Below are positions 1 through 6,748 of a DNA stretch of 12,195 nucleotides, in pieces. Source of the DNA: an uncultured Clostridium sp. GTDB taxonomy: Bacteria; Bacillota; Clostridia; TANB77; CAG-508. Made by a program: the position numbers and the translations under genes. The stretch covers positions 1 to 12,195 of the forward strand of contig CANEMG010000011.1 in the NCBI GenBank assembly GCA_947428535.1. Reading direction: 5' to 3'. Within the stretch, counting starts at the first letter, position 1. Each line of letters opens with the position of its first letter. The notes under the pieces are model-generated. The model ran no database searches. It was not told the DNA's origin and saw only the letters and a list, made by a program, of their open reading frames with translations.

Positions 1-18
1 TAATTTATAAATAAAAAT

Positions 19-642
19 ATGAAAGAAAAAGAAGAGGAAAGATTAAATCTTTTAAAAGAAGAAGAAAAAAAACTATATAATAAAAACATTAAATTTATAT
101 GCGGAATAGATGAGGCAGGGAGAGGGCCACTAGCAGGACCAGTAGTAGTTGGTGCAGTTATATTACCAGAAAATTCTTTTATTGAAGGAGTAAATGATTC
201 AAAAAAAGTTTCTGAGAAAAAAAGAGAGAAATTGTATGAACAAATTATTGAAGAGGCAATAGCATATAGTGTAGGAATTGTGGATCAAAAAACAATAGAT
301 GAAATAAATATATTAAATGCAACTAAATTAGGAGTTAAAATAGCACTTGAAGGATTAAAACAGAAGCCAGAGATTATTATGGTAGATGCACTAAATAATA
401 TAGATACATTAGGAATTCCATATATATCTGTAATAAAAGGAGATGCTAAAAATTATTGTATAGCGGCAGCTTCAATAATAGCTAAAGTTACTAGAGATAG
501 AATTATGAGACAGTGGGATGAAGTTTATCCAATATATGGCTTTGCAAGACACAAAGGATATGGAACAGCTGAGCATATAAGAGTTATAAAAGAGAATGGA
601 CCATGCATGTTACATAGGAAAACATTTATAAAAAATTTTTAA
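19..642 (+). CDS. rnhB: Ribonuclease HII
   Basis: Cytoplasmic nuclease that cuts the RNA strand of RNA-DNA hybrids and single ribonucleotides misplaced in DNA, using two metal ions. The 207-residue length is normal. The signature GIDEAGRGPLAGP lies at residues 29-41, and the four acidic metal ligands expected for the family are visible: D31, E32, D123 (in VDA) and D160 (in KVTRD). Residues 1-26 form a charged, probably helical N-terminal segment like that of other clostridial RnhB proteins. The start is the first ATG after an in-frame TAA at base 1; no good ribosome binding site is visible in the 18 bases available. The next gene starts 35 nt downstream with no terminator between, so they are probably co-transcribed. 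Family assignment is secure. Confidence 0.97.
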   Translation: MKEKEEERLNLLKEEEKKLYNKNIKFICGIDEAGRGPLAGPVVVGAVILPENSFIEGVNDSKKVSEKKREKLYEQIIEEAIAYSVGIVDQKTIDEINILNATKLGVKIALEGLKQKPEIIMVDALNNIDTLGIPYISVIKGDAKNYCIAAASIIAKVTRDRIMRQWDEVYPIYGFARHKGYGTAEHIRVIKENGPCMLHRKTFIKNF

Positions 643-677
643 GGTGAAATAAAAACACAAAAGAAAGGAAGAAGATT

Positions 678-1982
678 ATGGACATAAAAACAATTATTCG
701 TAAAAAGAGAAACAAGCAGGAGTTAACAAGTGATGAAATTAGATATTTCGTTAGTAAATATGGTAGAGATGAAATCGCAGAATCTCAAGCAGCAGCTTTA
801 ATGAGCTATGTGTATACTAATGGGCTTACAGAAGATGAAATACTAACTCTTAGTCAAGCAATAGCTGAATCTGGAGATATGATGGATTTGAAAGATATTG
901 CTGAAAATGTAGTAGACAAGCATTCAACAGGAGGAGTTGGAGATAAAGTTTCAATACTTTTAATGCCAATACTTGCTTCATTAGGTATACCTACTGCGAC
1001 AATATCTAGTAGGGGATATGGAATAACAAGTGGTGCCATTGACAAATTAGATTCAATTCCAAATTTTAAAACAGATTTAAGTATTGAAGAATTTAAAAAG
1101 AATTTAAAAGAAATGAATGTTGCTATAGTAGATCAGGGATTAAATTTTGCTCCAGTAGAAAGAAAAATATACAAATTAAGAAATGAAATCGCTTGTGAAA
1201 ATAGTTTACCTATTATTGCGGCAAGTTTAATGGGATTAAAATTAGCTACAGGAAGTAATAAAATTGTTTTTGATATAACTTGTGGAAAAGGAACTTATAT
1301 AGAAAATAAAGAAGAAGCTAAAAGATTAGCTAAATTGTTAATTAAACTTGGGAAGTCTTTAGATAGAGAAGTTGCTTGTATAATAACAGATATGAATCAA
1401 CCTTTAGGATATGCAATAGGGCACAATCTTGAAATAAATGAAGTAGTAATGGCACTTAGGGGAATAATTTCAAAAGATTTAGGAAATGTTCTTGAAGCAA
1501 TAGGATGTATAATGATTTGGCTTGCAACAGGAAATAAAGATTTTCAAGCAAATGCAAAAATGATAAAAGAAGCAATAAAGAGTGGAAAAGCATTTGAAAA
1601 ATTTAAAGAAATGGTTGCAGCTCAAAATGGAGATACTGACTATATAGATGATCCAGAATTATTAAAAAAATCAAAATATATTATGCCAGTTTTAGCTACT
1701 GAATCTGGAACTGTTGAATCAATAGATACAGATATGGTCGGAAGTATAGCTATATATTTAGGAGCTGGAAGAATGCAGGAAGAAGACAAAATCAATAGAA
1801 AAGCAGGAATAACAATAAAGAAAAAAATAGGTGATACAGTAATGGTAGGAGAAACTTTAGCTTATATTCATACAGATGATGAAGCAAAAGTCAATAGTAT
1901 TACTCAAAATTTAAAAGAAGCATTTAAAATAACAAATAAAAAAATAAACTTCAAATCAGAAATCTTAGAGATAGTAACTTAA
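678..1982 (+). CDS. Diverged paralogue of pyrimidine-nucleoside phosphorylase (altered active site)
   Basis: 434 residues, the normal length for the thymidine/pyrimidine-nucleoside phosphorylase family, and alignable without gaps to the next gene through at least residue 188. The phosphate loop KHSTGGVGDK (81-90) is intact, as are R168 and S183. Several positions known to bind substrate in the family are changed: the usual K at 108 is T, the usual T at 120 is A, and the usual K at 187, which contacts the pyrimidine base, is L. The signature normally read as SGRGLG-TGGT is SSRGYGITSGA here. An AAAGGAAG ribosome binding site precedes the ATG. The fold is clear from sequence. My inference is that this copy has changed specificity, has lost phosphorolysis, or works as a partner subunit of the neighbouring canonical enzyme (the family is dimeric). 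It is not a decayed gene: the frame is full length and open. Confidence 0.88.
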   Translation: MDIKTIIRKKRNKQELTSDEIRYFVSKYGRDEIAESQAAALMSYVYTNGLTEDEILTLSQAIAESGDMMDLKDIAENVVDKHSTGGVGDKVSILLMPILASLGIPTATISSRGYGITSGAIDKLDSIPNFKTDLSIEEFKKNLKEMNVAIVDQGLNFAPVERKIYKLRNEIACENSLPIIAASLMGLKLATGSNKIVFDITCGKGTYIENKEEAKRLAKLLIKLGKSLDREVACIITDMNQPLGYAIGHNLEINEVVMALRGIISKDLGNVLEAIGCIMIWLATGNKDFQANAKMIKEAIKSGKAFEKFKEMVAAQNGDTDYIDDPELLKKSKYIMPVLATESGTVESIDTDMVGSIAIYLGAGRMQEEDKINRKAGITIKKKIGDTVMVGETLAYIHTDDEAKVNSITQNLKEAFKITNKKINFKSEILEIVT

Positions 1983-2030
1983 AGTTTATAGGTAGAACTT
2001 AAAACCTAAATAAAATGCATTGGAAAAATT

Positions 2031-3329
2031 ATGAATATATTGGATATTATTGAAGATAAGAAAAATAAAAAAGAGCTATTAAAAGAAGAGATAGAATTTT
2101 TCGTAAAAAATTATACAGAAGGAGAAATAACTGATTATCAAGCAGCAGCACTAATAATGGCTATTTGTATAAATGGTATGACACAAGATGAAATATTAAC
2201 TTTAACAATAGCAATGGCAAATTCAGGAGATGTTTTAGATTTAAGTGATATATCTGAAAATATTGTAGATAAGCATTCAACAGGAGGAGTTGGAGATAAA
2301 ATAACTTTAATAGTAATGCCAATTATAGCTTCACTTGGAATACCTGTTGCTAAAATGAGTGGAAGAGGATTAGGAATAACTGGTGGAACGGCAGATAAAT
2401 TAGAAGCTATACCAGGATATAATGTAAATATAAAGATAGATGAATTTAAGAAAAATATAAAAGATATAGGAATAAGCTTAATAGCACAAACTTTAAATTT
2501 AGCACCAGCAGATAAAAAAATATATGCTTTGAGAGATACTATAAGTTGTACAAATAGTGTGCCACTTATTGCTTCAAGTATAATGAGTAAAAAAATAGCA
2601 TCTGGTGCAAATGCAATTGTTTTAGATGTAACTTGTGGAAAAGGTGCATTTATGCCAACTAAAGAATCAGCAAAGAAATTGGCAAAAATGATGACTTTAA
2701 TAGGAAAATGGGCAAAAAGAAAAACAGTATGTGTTTTAACTAATATGGATGAACCTTTAGGATATTCAGTTGGAAATACTCTAGAAGTAGTTGAAGCTGT
2801 AAAAGCACTTAAAGGAGAAATGTCAGAAGATGTCAAAGAAGTTGCTTTAAATTTATCTACTCAAATGATGATTTTATCTGGAAAGTATAGTAATGTATCA
2901 GAATGTAAAAAGAAAATATTAGAAGTTATAAATAATGGAAAAGCATATGAAAAATTTAAAGAGTTAGTAAAAAAACAAGGCGGAGATGTGTCTTATATTG
3001 AAAACTTAGAAAAGTTTGAAAAAGCACCAATTATAACACCAGTACTATCAGAAAAAGATGGATATGTTGAAGAATTAGATGCTGGAAAAGTTGGAAAAGC
3101 AGGATTAGAGTTAGGAATTGGAAGAAAGAAAGAAGATGAAAAAATAGATTTTAGAGTTGGATTAACATTTGATAAAAAGATAGGAGATAAAGTGAAAAAA
3201 GGTGAAATACTTGCATATGTGCATTCAAACTCTTCTAAGAAAGCTGATGAGTGTGTAAAAAGCATATTAGAGGCTTATAAAATTGGATCTAAAAAAAATA
3301 CTAAAAAAAATATAATAGAAATAATTTAA
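2031..3329 (+). CDS. pdp: Pyrimidine-nucleoside phosphorylase
   Basis: Reversible phosphorolysis of uridine, thymidine or deoxyuridine to the free base and (deoxy)ribose-1-phosphate, in cytoplasmic nucleoside salvage. 432 residues. Phosphate loop KHSTGGVGDK at 81-90; signature SGRGLGITGGTADKLE from S110; and the residues expected for substrate binding, K108, T120, R168, S183 and K187, are all present. K108 is, from memory, typical of the broad-specificity pyrimidine enzymes rather than of strict thymidine phosphorylases. The C-terminal domain (roughly 340-432) has the usual KIGDKVKKGEILAYVH stretch. The ribosome binding site is only a weak GGA 6 nt before the ATG. It lies 48 nt after its diverged paralogue and probably shares its transcript. 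A gene duplication followed by divergence of the upstream copy explains the pair. Confidence 0.95.
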   Translation: MNILDIIEDKKNKKELLKEEIEFFVKNYTEGEITDYQAAALIMAICINGMTQDEILTLTIAMANSGDVLDLSDISENIVDKHSTGGVGDKITLIVMPIIASLGIPVAKMSGRGLGITGGTADKLEAIPGYNVNIKIDEFKKNIKDIGISLIAQTLNLAPADKKIYALRDTISCTNSVPLIASSIMSKKIASGANAIVLDVTCGKGAFMPTKESAKKLAKMMTLIGKWAKRKTVCVLTNMDEPLGYSVGNTLEVVEAVKALKGEMSEDVKEVALNLSTQMMILSGKYSNVSECKKKILEVINNGKAYEKFKELVKKQGGDVSYIENLEKFEKAPIITPVLSEKDGYVEELDAGKVGKAGLELGIGRKKEDEKIDFRVGLTFDKKIGDKVKKGEILAYVHSNSSKKADECVKSILEAYKIGSKKNTKKNIIEII

Positions 3330-3371
3330 AAGTATAATAATATACATAAGAAAAGAAAGGATGATTGGAAA

Positions 3372-4778
3372 ATGCAAAAGAATGATGGAAAAGAATTAAA
3401 GGAGAAATTGGTAGATTCTAGAAGCAATGGCTGGGAAAATTTAAGTGATGAAGAATTAAAAAATATTTTTCAGTATGCTGATGAATATATGTATTATTTA
3501 AATTCTTCAAAAACTGAGAAAGAAATTGTACAAAACTCAAAAGAAATACTTATAAAAAATGGATTTGTTGATATTTCAGAAAAAGAAAATCTACAAGTAG
3601 GAGATAAAGTTTTTTATATAAATAGAGGAAGATGTTTATATGCTGCAGTAATTGGAGAAGAAGAATTAGAAAAGGGCTTAAAAGTAATAGCAGCACATTG
3701 TGATTCCCCAAGAATTGATTTAAAACAAAATCCATTGTATGAAGATAATGAGTTAGGAATGCTTAAAACTCATTATTATGGAGGAATAAAAAAGTATCAA
3801 TGGACTAATATTCCTTTAAGTATGCATGGATTTGTAGTAAAACCAGATGGAGAGAAAATAAATATTTGTATAGGAGAAAAAGAAGAAGATCCAATATTTA
3901 CAATATCAGATTTATTACCACATTTAGCAGCAGAGCAAATGGATAGAAAATTAAAAGATGGTGTACAAGGAGAAGAATTAAATATACTTGCTGGAAGTAT
4001 ACCATATGAGACTGAAGATGTATCAAATAAAGTAAAATTAAATGTTTTAAAATTATTAAATGATGCTTATGGAATAAAAGAAGTTGATTTTATAAGTTCA
4101 GAAATAGAATTTGTACCAGCATTTAAAGCAAAGAGTTTAGGATTTGATCGCAGTATGATTGCAGGATATGGACAAGATGATAAAGTTTGTTGCTATGCAG
4201 CTTTAAGAGCAATATTGAATGTAGATAGACCTAAAAATACAGCAGTATGTGTAATAACAGATAAAGAAGAAGTTGGATTTAATGGTGTTACAGGAATGTA
4301 TACAAGAATTTTTGATATGTTTGTATCAGAATTATTAGAAAAAACAGGTAATACAAGAGCTATTGCTTTAGATAAGACTTTTTCAAACACAAAAGCACTT
4401 TCAGCAGATGTTGATGCAGCATATAATCCAAATTATGCATATGCATTTGAAAAAAATAATTGTGCATATTTAGGAAAAGGTGTTTCACTTGTAAAATATA
4501 CTGGTTCAAGAGGGAAATCTGGAGCTTCAGAGGCACCAGCGGAATTTGTTGCAGAAGTAAGAAAAATATTTGAATCAGTTGGAGCTAGATATCAATCTTG
4601 TGAACTTGGAAGAGTTGATAAAGGTGGAGGAGGAACAATTGCTCTTACTCTTGCCAATAGAGGGATGGAAGTTGTTGATGTTGGTGTTCCGGTTATGGGA
4701 ATGCATTCACCTTATGAAATAACAAGTAAATTTGATGTTTATCAAGCATATAAAGGATATCAAGCTTTTTATAAATAA
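3372..4778 (+). CDS. apeA: M18 family zinc aminopeptidase
   Basis: Cytoplasmic metallo-aminopeptidase of the aspartyl-aminopeptidase/aminopeptidase I family, which removes N-terminal (often acidic) residues from peptides. 468 residues, matching the longer bacterial M18 type. Expected dinuclear-zinc site residues can be placed: H109 in AAHCDSPRID, D269 in GQDDKV, the catalytic E299 and ligand E300 in DKEEVG, D346 in SADVDAA, and H445 in MHSPYE. The start is set by AAAGG about 11 nt before the ATG at 3372; an ATG at 3361 is out of frame. A TATAAT at 3333-3338 could give its own promoter but has no convincing -35 box, so it may also be read from the phosphorylase genes 42 nt upstream. A strong terminator follows at once. 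It probably serves peptide turnover, unrelated in mechanism to the genes before it. Confidence 0.95.
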   Translation: MQKNDGKELKEKLVDSRSNGWENLSDEELKNIFQYADEYMYYLNSSKTEKEIVQNSKEILIKNGFVDISEKENLQVGDKVFYINRGRCLYAAVIGEEELEKGLKVIAAHCDSPRIDLKQNPLYEDNELGMLKTHYYGGIKKYQWTNIPLSMHGFVVKPDGEKINICIGEKEEDPIFTISDLLPHLAAEQMDRKLKDGVQGEELNILAGSIPYETEDVSNKVKLNVLKLLNDAYGIKEVDFISSEIEFVPAFKAKSLGFDRSMIAGYGQDDKVCCYAALRAILNVDRPKNTAVCVITDKEEVGFNGVTGMYTRIFDMFVSELLEKTGNTRAIALDKTFSNTKALSADVDAAYNPNYAYAFEKNNCAYLGKGVSLVKYTGSRGKSGASEAPAEFVAEVRKIFESVGARYQSCELGRVDKGGGGTIALTLANRGMEVVDVGVPVMGMHSPYEITSKFDVYQAYKGYQAFYK

Positions 4779-4783
4779 AATAT

Positions 4784-4816
4784 AAAAATCCATAGGTTTA
4801 ATGCCTATGGATTTTT
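4784..4816 (+). terminator. Intrinsic terminator after the M18 peptidase gene
   Basis: Perfect 13-bp inverted repeat: AAAAATCCATAGG (4784-4796), 7-nt loop, CCTATGGATTTTT (4804-4816), ending in a T run. The A run on the other side could let it work on both strands, though no convergent gene is present. Confidence 0.9.
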
Positions 4817-4849
4817 AATAAAATTTTAAGAAATAAAAACGTATAAAAA

Positions 4850-4858
4850 TGTTATAAT
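4850..4858 (+). promoter_or_regulatory. Extended -10 promoter for the VanZ-like gene
   Basis: TGTTATAAT, a TGN extended -10 with consensus hexamer at 4853-4858, located between the preceding terminator and the VanZ-like gene. No good -35 box is visible, which is common for extended -10 promoters. Predicted transcript start is near 4865, giving a leader of about 20 nt. Confidence 0.6.
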
Positions 4859-4886
4859 AATTAAAAAGTTGGTAGGAGGAAATTAT

Positions 4887-5387
4887 ATGAAAAATAAAAT
4901 ATTAAAAATTCTTTTATTCATTTATGTAATAATTATAACATGGATTATAGTATTTAAAATGCAATTTAACATGCAATATTTACCATATATACGTTCAATA
5001 AATCTTATTCCATTTGGAGAATCTACAATAATAAATGGAAAAATAGACTTAAGCGAAATAATAAATAATTTGATAGTATTTATTCCAGTTGGACTATATA
5101 TTGGAATGATTAGCAAAAATGAAAAGTTCTATAAAAAAATATTACCAATATTTTTGCTTACTTTAATTTTTGAAACTACACAATATATGTTTCATATTGG
5201 AGCAACAGATATAACAGATATAATAATGAATACTTTAGGTGGTGTTTTAGGAATTTTAATAATAAATATATTATACAAAATTTTTAAGAATGAGGAAAAA
5301 GTAGATAAGATATTAGAGGTATTAGCTTTAATTTGTACAGTCTTGGTAGTAGTTTTTATATCTATTTTAATAATTGTTAATTTATAA
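4887..5387 (+). CDS. VanZ-like integral membrane protein
   Basis: 166-residue membrane protein of the VanZ-like family, named for a teicoplanin-resistance protein but mostly of unknown role in anaerobes. Family marks seen: NLIPF at 39-43, NNLIVFIPVG at 60-69, then E96, Q99, G105, D108, D111 and NTLGG at 115-119. Likely membrane helices are near 5-25, 60-77, 85-104, 113-133 and 143-165; the last is additional to the core domain. The start is ATG 4887, with AGGAGG 7 nt upstream (4874-4879). A TTG at 4869 is in frame but lies before that ribosome binding site, so it is rejected. It has its own promoter and stands between two terminator- or promoter-bounded units. No link to glycopeptide resistance is implied. 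Confidence 0.9.
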   Translation: MKNKILKILLFIYVIIITWIIVFKMQFNMQYLPYIRSINLIPFGESTIINGKIDLSEIINNLIVFIPVGLYIGMISKNEKFYKKILPIFLLTLIFETTQYMFHIGATDITDIIMNTLGGVLGILIINILYKIFKNEEKVDKILEVLALICTVLVVVFISILIIVNL

Positions 5388-5432
5388 AATAAAAATTTTA
5401 CTAAAAAATGTAAGTATTTGAATACAACTTTA

Positions 5433-5460
5433 TTGAAAAAAATCTTCTTATATATATAAT
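5433..5460 (+). promoter_or_regulatory. Sigma-A type promoter upstream of the ECF sigma gene
   Basis: TTGAAA (5433-5438), 16-nt spacer, TATAAT (5455-5460). It lies in the 157-nt gap between the VanZ-like and sigma genes, and would give a leader of nearly 80 nt. A second TATAAT at 5479-5484 has no matching -35 box. Confidence 0.6.
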
Positions 5461-5544
5461 AGTAATATGGAATTAAAATATAATACAAAATTAAGTATAT
5501 AGAAGAAATTTGTAAAAGGGAGTAAATACTAACATAATTTAATT

Positions 5545-6030
5545 ATGAATAAAACATTTGATTCAAGAGAATTAGTTTATAAATATACAGATATGATTTA
5601 TCGCATTGCTTTTGGGTATCTGAGAAACAAGGAAGATGCAGAAGATATAGTGCAAGAGGTATTTTTTAGATATATAAAGCATATAAAATTTGGAAGAGCC
5701 TTTAATGATGAAGAACATGAAAAGAATTGGTTAATAAGAGTAACAACCAATTTAAGTTGTAATAAATTAAAAAATAGTAGACAAGTACAATGTGTTCCAT
5801 TTGATGATGATAGTGTTCAGAAAATCGAGTCATATAATAAAGATATTTATTTGCTAGAAGATATAAATAGGTTAAAAGATAAATATAAATCAGTCTTTCA
5901 ATTATTTTATTTGAGAGATTTAAATGTAGCACAAGTTAGCAAAGTTTTGAATATAAGTGAAGCAGCTGTTAGGACTAGACTAAAAAGAGGGCGAGAATAT
6001 TTAAAACTGATACTTGAAAATGAAGAGTAA
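5545..6030 (+). CDS. ECF-type RNA polymerase sigma factor
   Basis: 161 residues, a typical two-domain extracytoplasmic-function sigma factor. Region 2 spans about 9-77 (YRIAFGYLRNKEDAEDIVQE for core binding and -10 melting, then NWLIRVTTNLSCNKLKN). Region 4, about 104-158, ends in a helix-turn-helix (VSKVLNISEAAVRTRLKRG) that would read the -35 box. It would redirect RNA polymerase to a small regulon that cannot be named. The ATG at 5545 is the only credible start, because an in-frame TAA lies at 5530-5532. No ribosome binding site sits at normal distance; the nearest purine run, GGGAG at 5518-5522, is 22 nt away. No recognisable anti-sigma gene follows. The next gene has its own promoter but no terminator separates it from this one. 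Confidence 0.93.
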   Translation: MNKTFDSRELVYKYTDMIYRIAFGYLRNKEDAEDIVQEVFFRYIKHIKFGRAFNDEEHEKNWLIRVTTNLSCNKLKNSRQVQCVPFDDDSVQKIESYNKDIYLLEDINRLKDKYKSVFQLFYLRDLNVAQVSKVLNISEAAVRTRLKRGREYLKLILENEE

Positions 6031-6072
6031 GAAATTATTAGAAGAAAAAGTGTGATAAGATGCTATTATAAA

Positions 6073-6103
6073 ATGTAAAAGATTGCTTTACATAATTTGT
6101 AAA
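6073..6103 (+). promoter_or_regulatory. Operator-like palindrome overlapping a -35 box
   Basis: ATGTAAA (6073-6079), 7 nt, TTTACAT (6087-6093), with a third half-site TGTAAA at 6098-6103. The same strand also shows TGTAAAAGAT twice, 24 nt apart (6074-6083 and 6098-6107). The right arm contains the -35 box and the third half-site sits in the -35/-10 spacer, so a dimeric repressor bound here would block the promoter. The regulator is not identified. Confidence 0.45.
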
Positions 6104-6115
6104 AGATGTTATAAT
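6087..6115 (+). promoter_or_regulatory. Promoter of the small two-helix membrane protein gene
   Basis: TTTACA (6087-6092), 17-nt spacer, TATAAT (6110-6115), with the extended TGT at 6107-6109. Predicted start is near 6122, about 24 nt before the ATG at 6146. This placement also rules out a start of the reading frame at 6083. Confidence 0.75.
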
Positions 6116-6145
6116 TACAATGTATTAAGAAAAAGGAGAAAATGT

Positions 6146-6343
6146 ATGTATTATTTAATAACATTACCAATTATTTTTGTTGCAGTAATTATACACATAG
6201 TTGCAGATCGTTATGAGCTTAAAATATTTGAAAAAATTTCAAAATTGATTATTATAGTATTTGTTTTAATATTTATATACACATTTTTAGATTATAATAA
6301 TATAAACTTGTTTAATATAGTAAAAGATTTTTTTAGTTTTTAA
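6146..6343 (+). CDS. Small two-helix membrane protein, function unknown
   Basis: 65 residues, not recognised. Two hydrophobic helices, about 3-20 (ITLPIIFVAVIIHIVA) and 31-49 (ISKLIIIVFVLIFIYTFL), are joined by a short charged loop (DRYELKIFEK). A 16-residue amphipathic tail rich in N, I and F follows. The start is ATG 6146, with GGAG 7 nt upstream and a good promoter ahead of it. An ATG at 6142 is in another frame, and the 21 in-frame codons upstream overlap the promoter. It lies downstream of an orphan ECF sigma gene. A role as its membrane-bound anti-sigma factor is possible from position only; no anti-sigma domain can be seen. It is followed directly by a terminator. Confidence 0.7.
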   Translation: MYYLITLPIIFVAVIIHIVADRYELKIFEKISKLIIIVFVLIFIYTFLDYNNINLFNIVKDFFSF

Positions 6344-6363
6344 AAATAAATATATAAGATAGT

Positions 6364-6395
6364 AAAACTCCAGTTTAGTTAGAACTGGAGTTTTT
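6364..6395 (+). terminator. Intrinsic terminator after the small membrane protein gene
   Basis: Perfect 12-bp inverted repeat: AAAACTCCAGTT (6364-6375), loop TAGTTAG, AACTGGAGTTTT (6383-6394), continued by a T run. Confidence 0.9.
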
Positions 6396-6673
6396 AAATT
6401 TTACTTTCCAAAATGGAAATAATTAACCTAGAAAACATCAATAAATTATACTAAAATAAAAAAGAACTAAATATTTGTAGTTTTTTATAAAAAAATGTAA
6501 AATATTGTAGTTTTTATTTTTTATTATGATATAATCAAATTGAAATTTATACATAAAATGTATTGATAATTAAATTTTATTCATGAGGAAAATTTAGGGA
6601 AATAGTAAATACCTGTATTCAATTTGTCAAATATTTCTAATGTATTCATTTTAATAAAAAATAGGAGGTAAAT
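6396..6673 (+). promoter_or_regulatory. Upstream region of the hydrogenase genes (promoter, leader, short repeats)
   Basis: No gene is seen here. It contains a 6-bp-arm palindrome TTTCCA-AAA-TGGAAA (6405-6419). An 11-nt direct repeat TTGTAGTTTTT occurs at 6475-6485 and 6505-6515, exactly 30 bp apart. An extended -10 TGATATAAT (6527-6535) has only a poor -35 (TTGTAG at 6505-6510, spacer 19). The predicted leader of about 130 nt includes a small hairpin ATACAT-AAA-ATGTAT (6549-6563) and TGTATTCA twice (6614-6621, 6641-6648). It ends in AGGAGG at 6663-6668. The leader does not match any riboswitch consensus I could recall. No Rex-type site was recognised. Confidence 0.5.
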
Positions 6674-6748
6674 ATGGAGAAACAAAATTGTGAAGGCTGT
6701 ACACGGAAAAGATCCAAAAATGGAAGAGATTTTAGAAAAATATGGTAA
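6674..6748 (+). other. 24-codon out-of-frame ORF at the hydC start (frameshift or leader peptide)
   Basis: ATG 6674 has the best ribosome binding site near hydC (AGGAGG, 5 nt upstream). It opens a frame coding MEKQNCEGCT and then 14 further residues before TAA at 6746-6748. Its first ten residues, with a CEGC motif, look like the Cys-containing N-terminus often seen in this subunit. Removing one base, C6704, would fuse it exactly to GKDPKMEEIL of hydC. It may therefore be the true hydC start broken by a one-base insertion, a sequencing error, a programmed +1 shift at a CGG codon, or a separate coupled leader peptide. Confidence 0.55.

Noticed and set aside
1989..2007. Inverted repeat TAGGT...ACCTA between the two phosphorylase genes
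   Set aside because: The stem is only 5 bp, not more than expected by chance, with no T run.
2138..2836. Long open frame on the minus strand (232 codons)
   Set aside because: It lies wholly within the well-supported pdp gene, has no ribosome binding site or promoter, and its composition is that of an antisense shadow in AT-rich coding DNA.
3333..3338. TATAAT before the M18 gene as a separate promoter
   Set aside because: No -35 box or extended -10; such hexamers are common by chance in DNA this AT-rich.
4869..4886. TTG start giving a longer VanZ-like protein
   Set aside because: The six added codons overlap the AGGAGG site that clearly serves ATG 4887.
5385..5400. Possible terminator after the VanZ-like gene (TAAAAT-AAAA-ATTTTA)
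   Set aside because: The stem is only 6 bp and entirely A-T, too weak to call.
6083..6145. Longer start for the two-helix membrane protein
   Set aside because: The extra codons run through the -35 and -10 boxes; ATG 6146 has a proper ribosome binding site.
6475..6515. CRISPR-like spacing of the TTGTAGTTTTT repeats
   Set aside because: Only two 11-nt copies, low complexity, no array and no cas genes.
6541..6673. Known riboswitch or Rex operator before hydC
   Set aside because: No match to riboswitch cores I know and no TTGTTAA-type palindrome; only short repeats can be reported.
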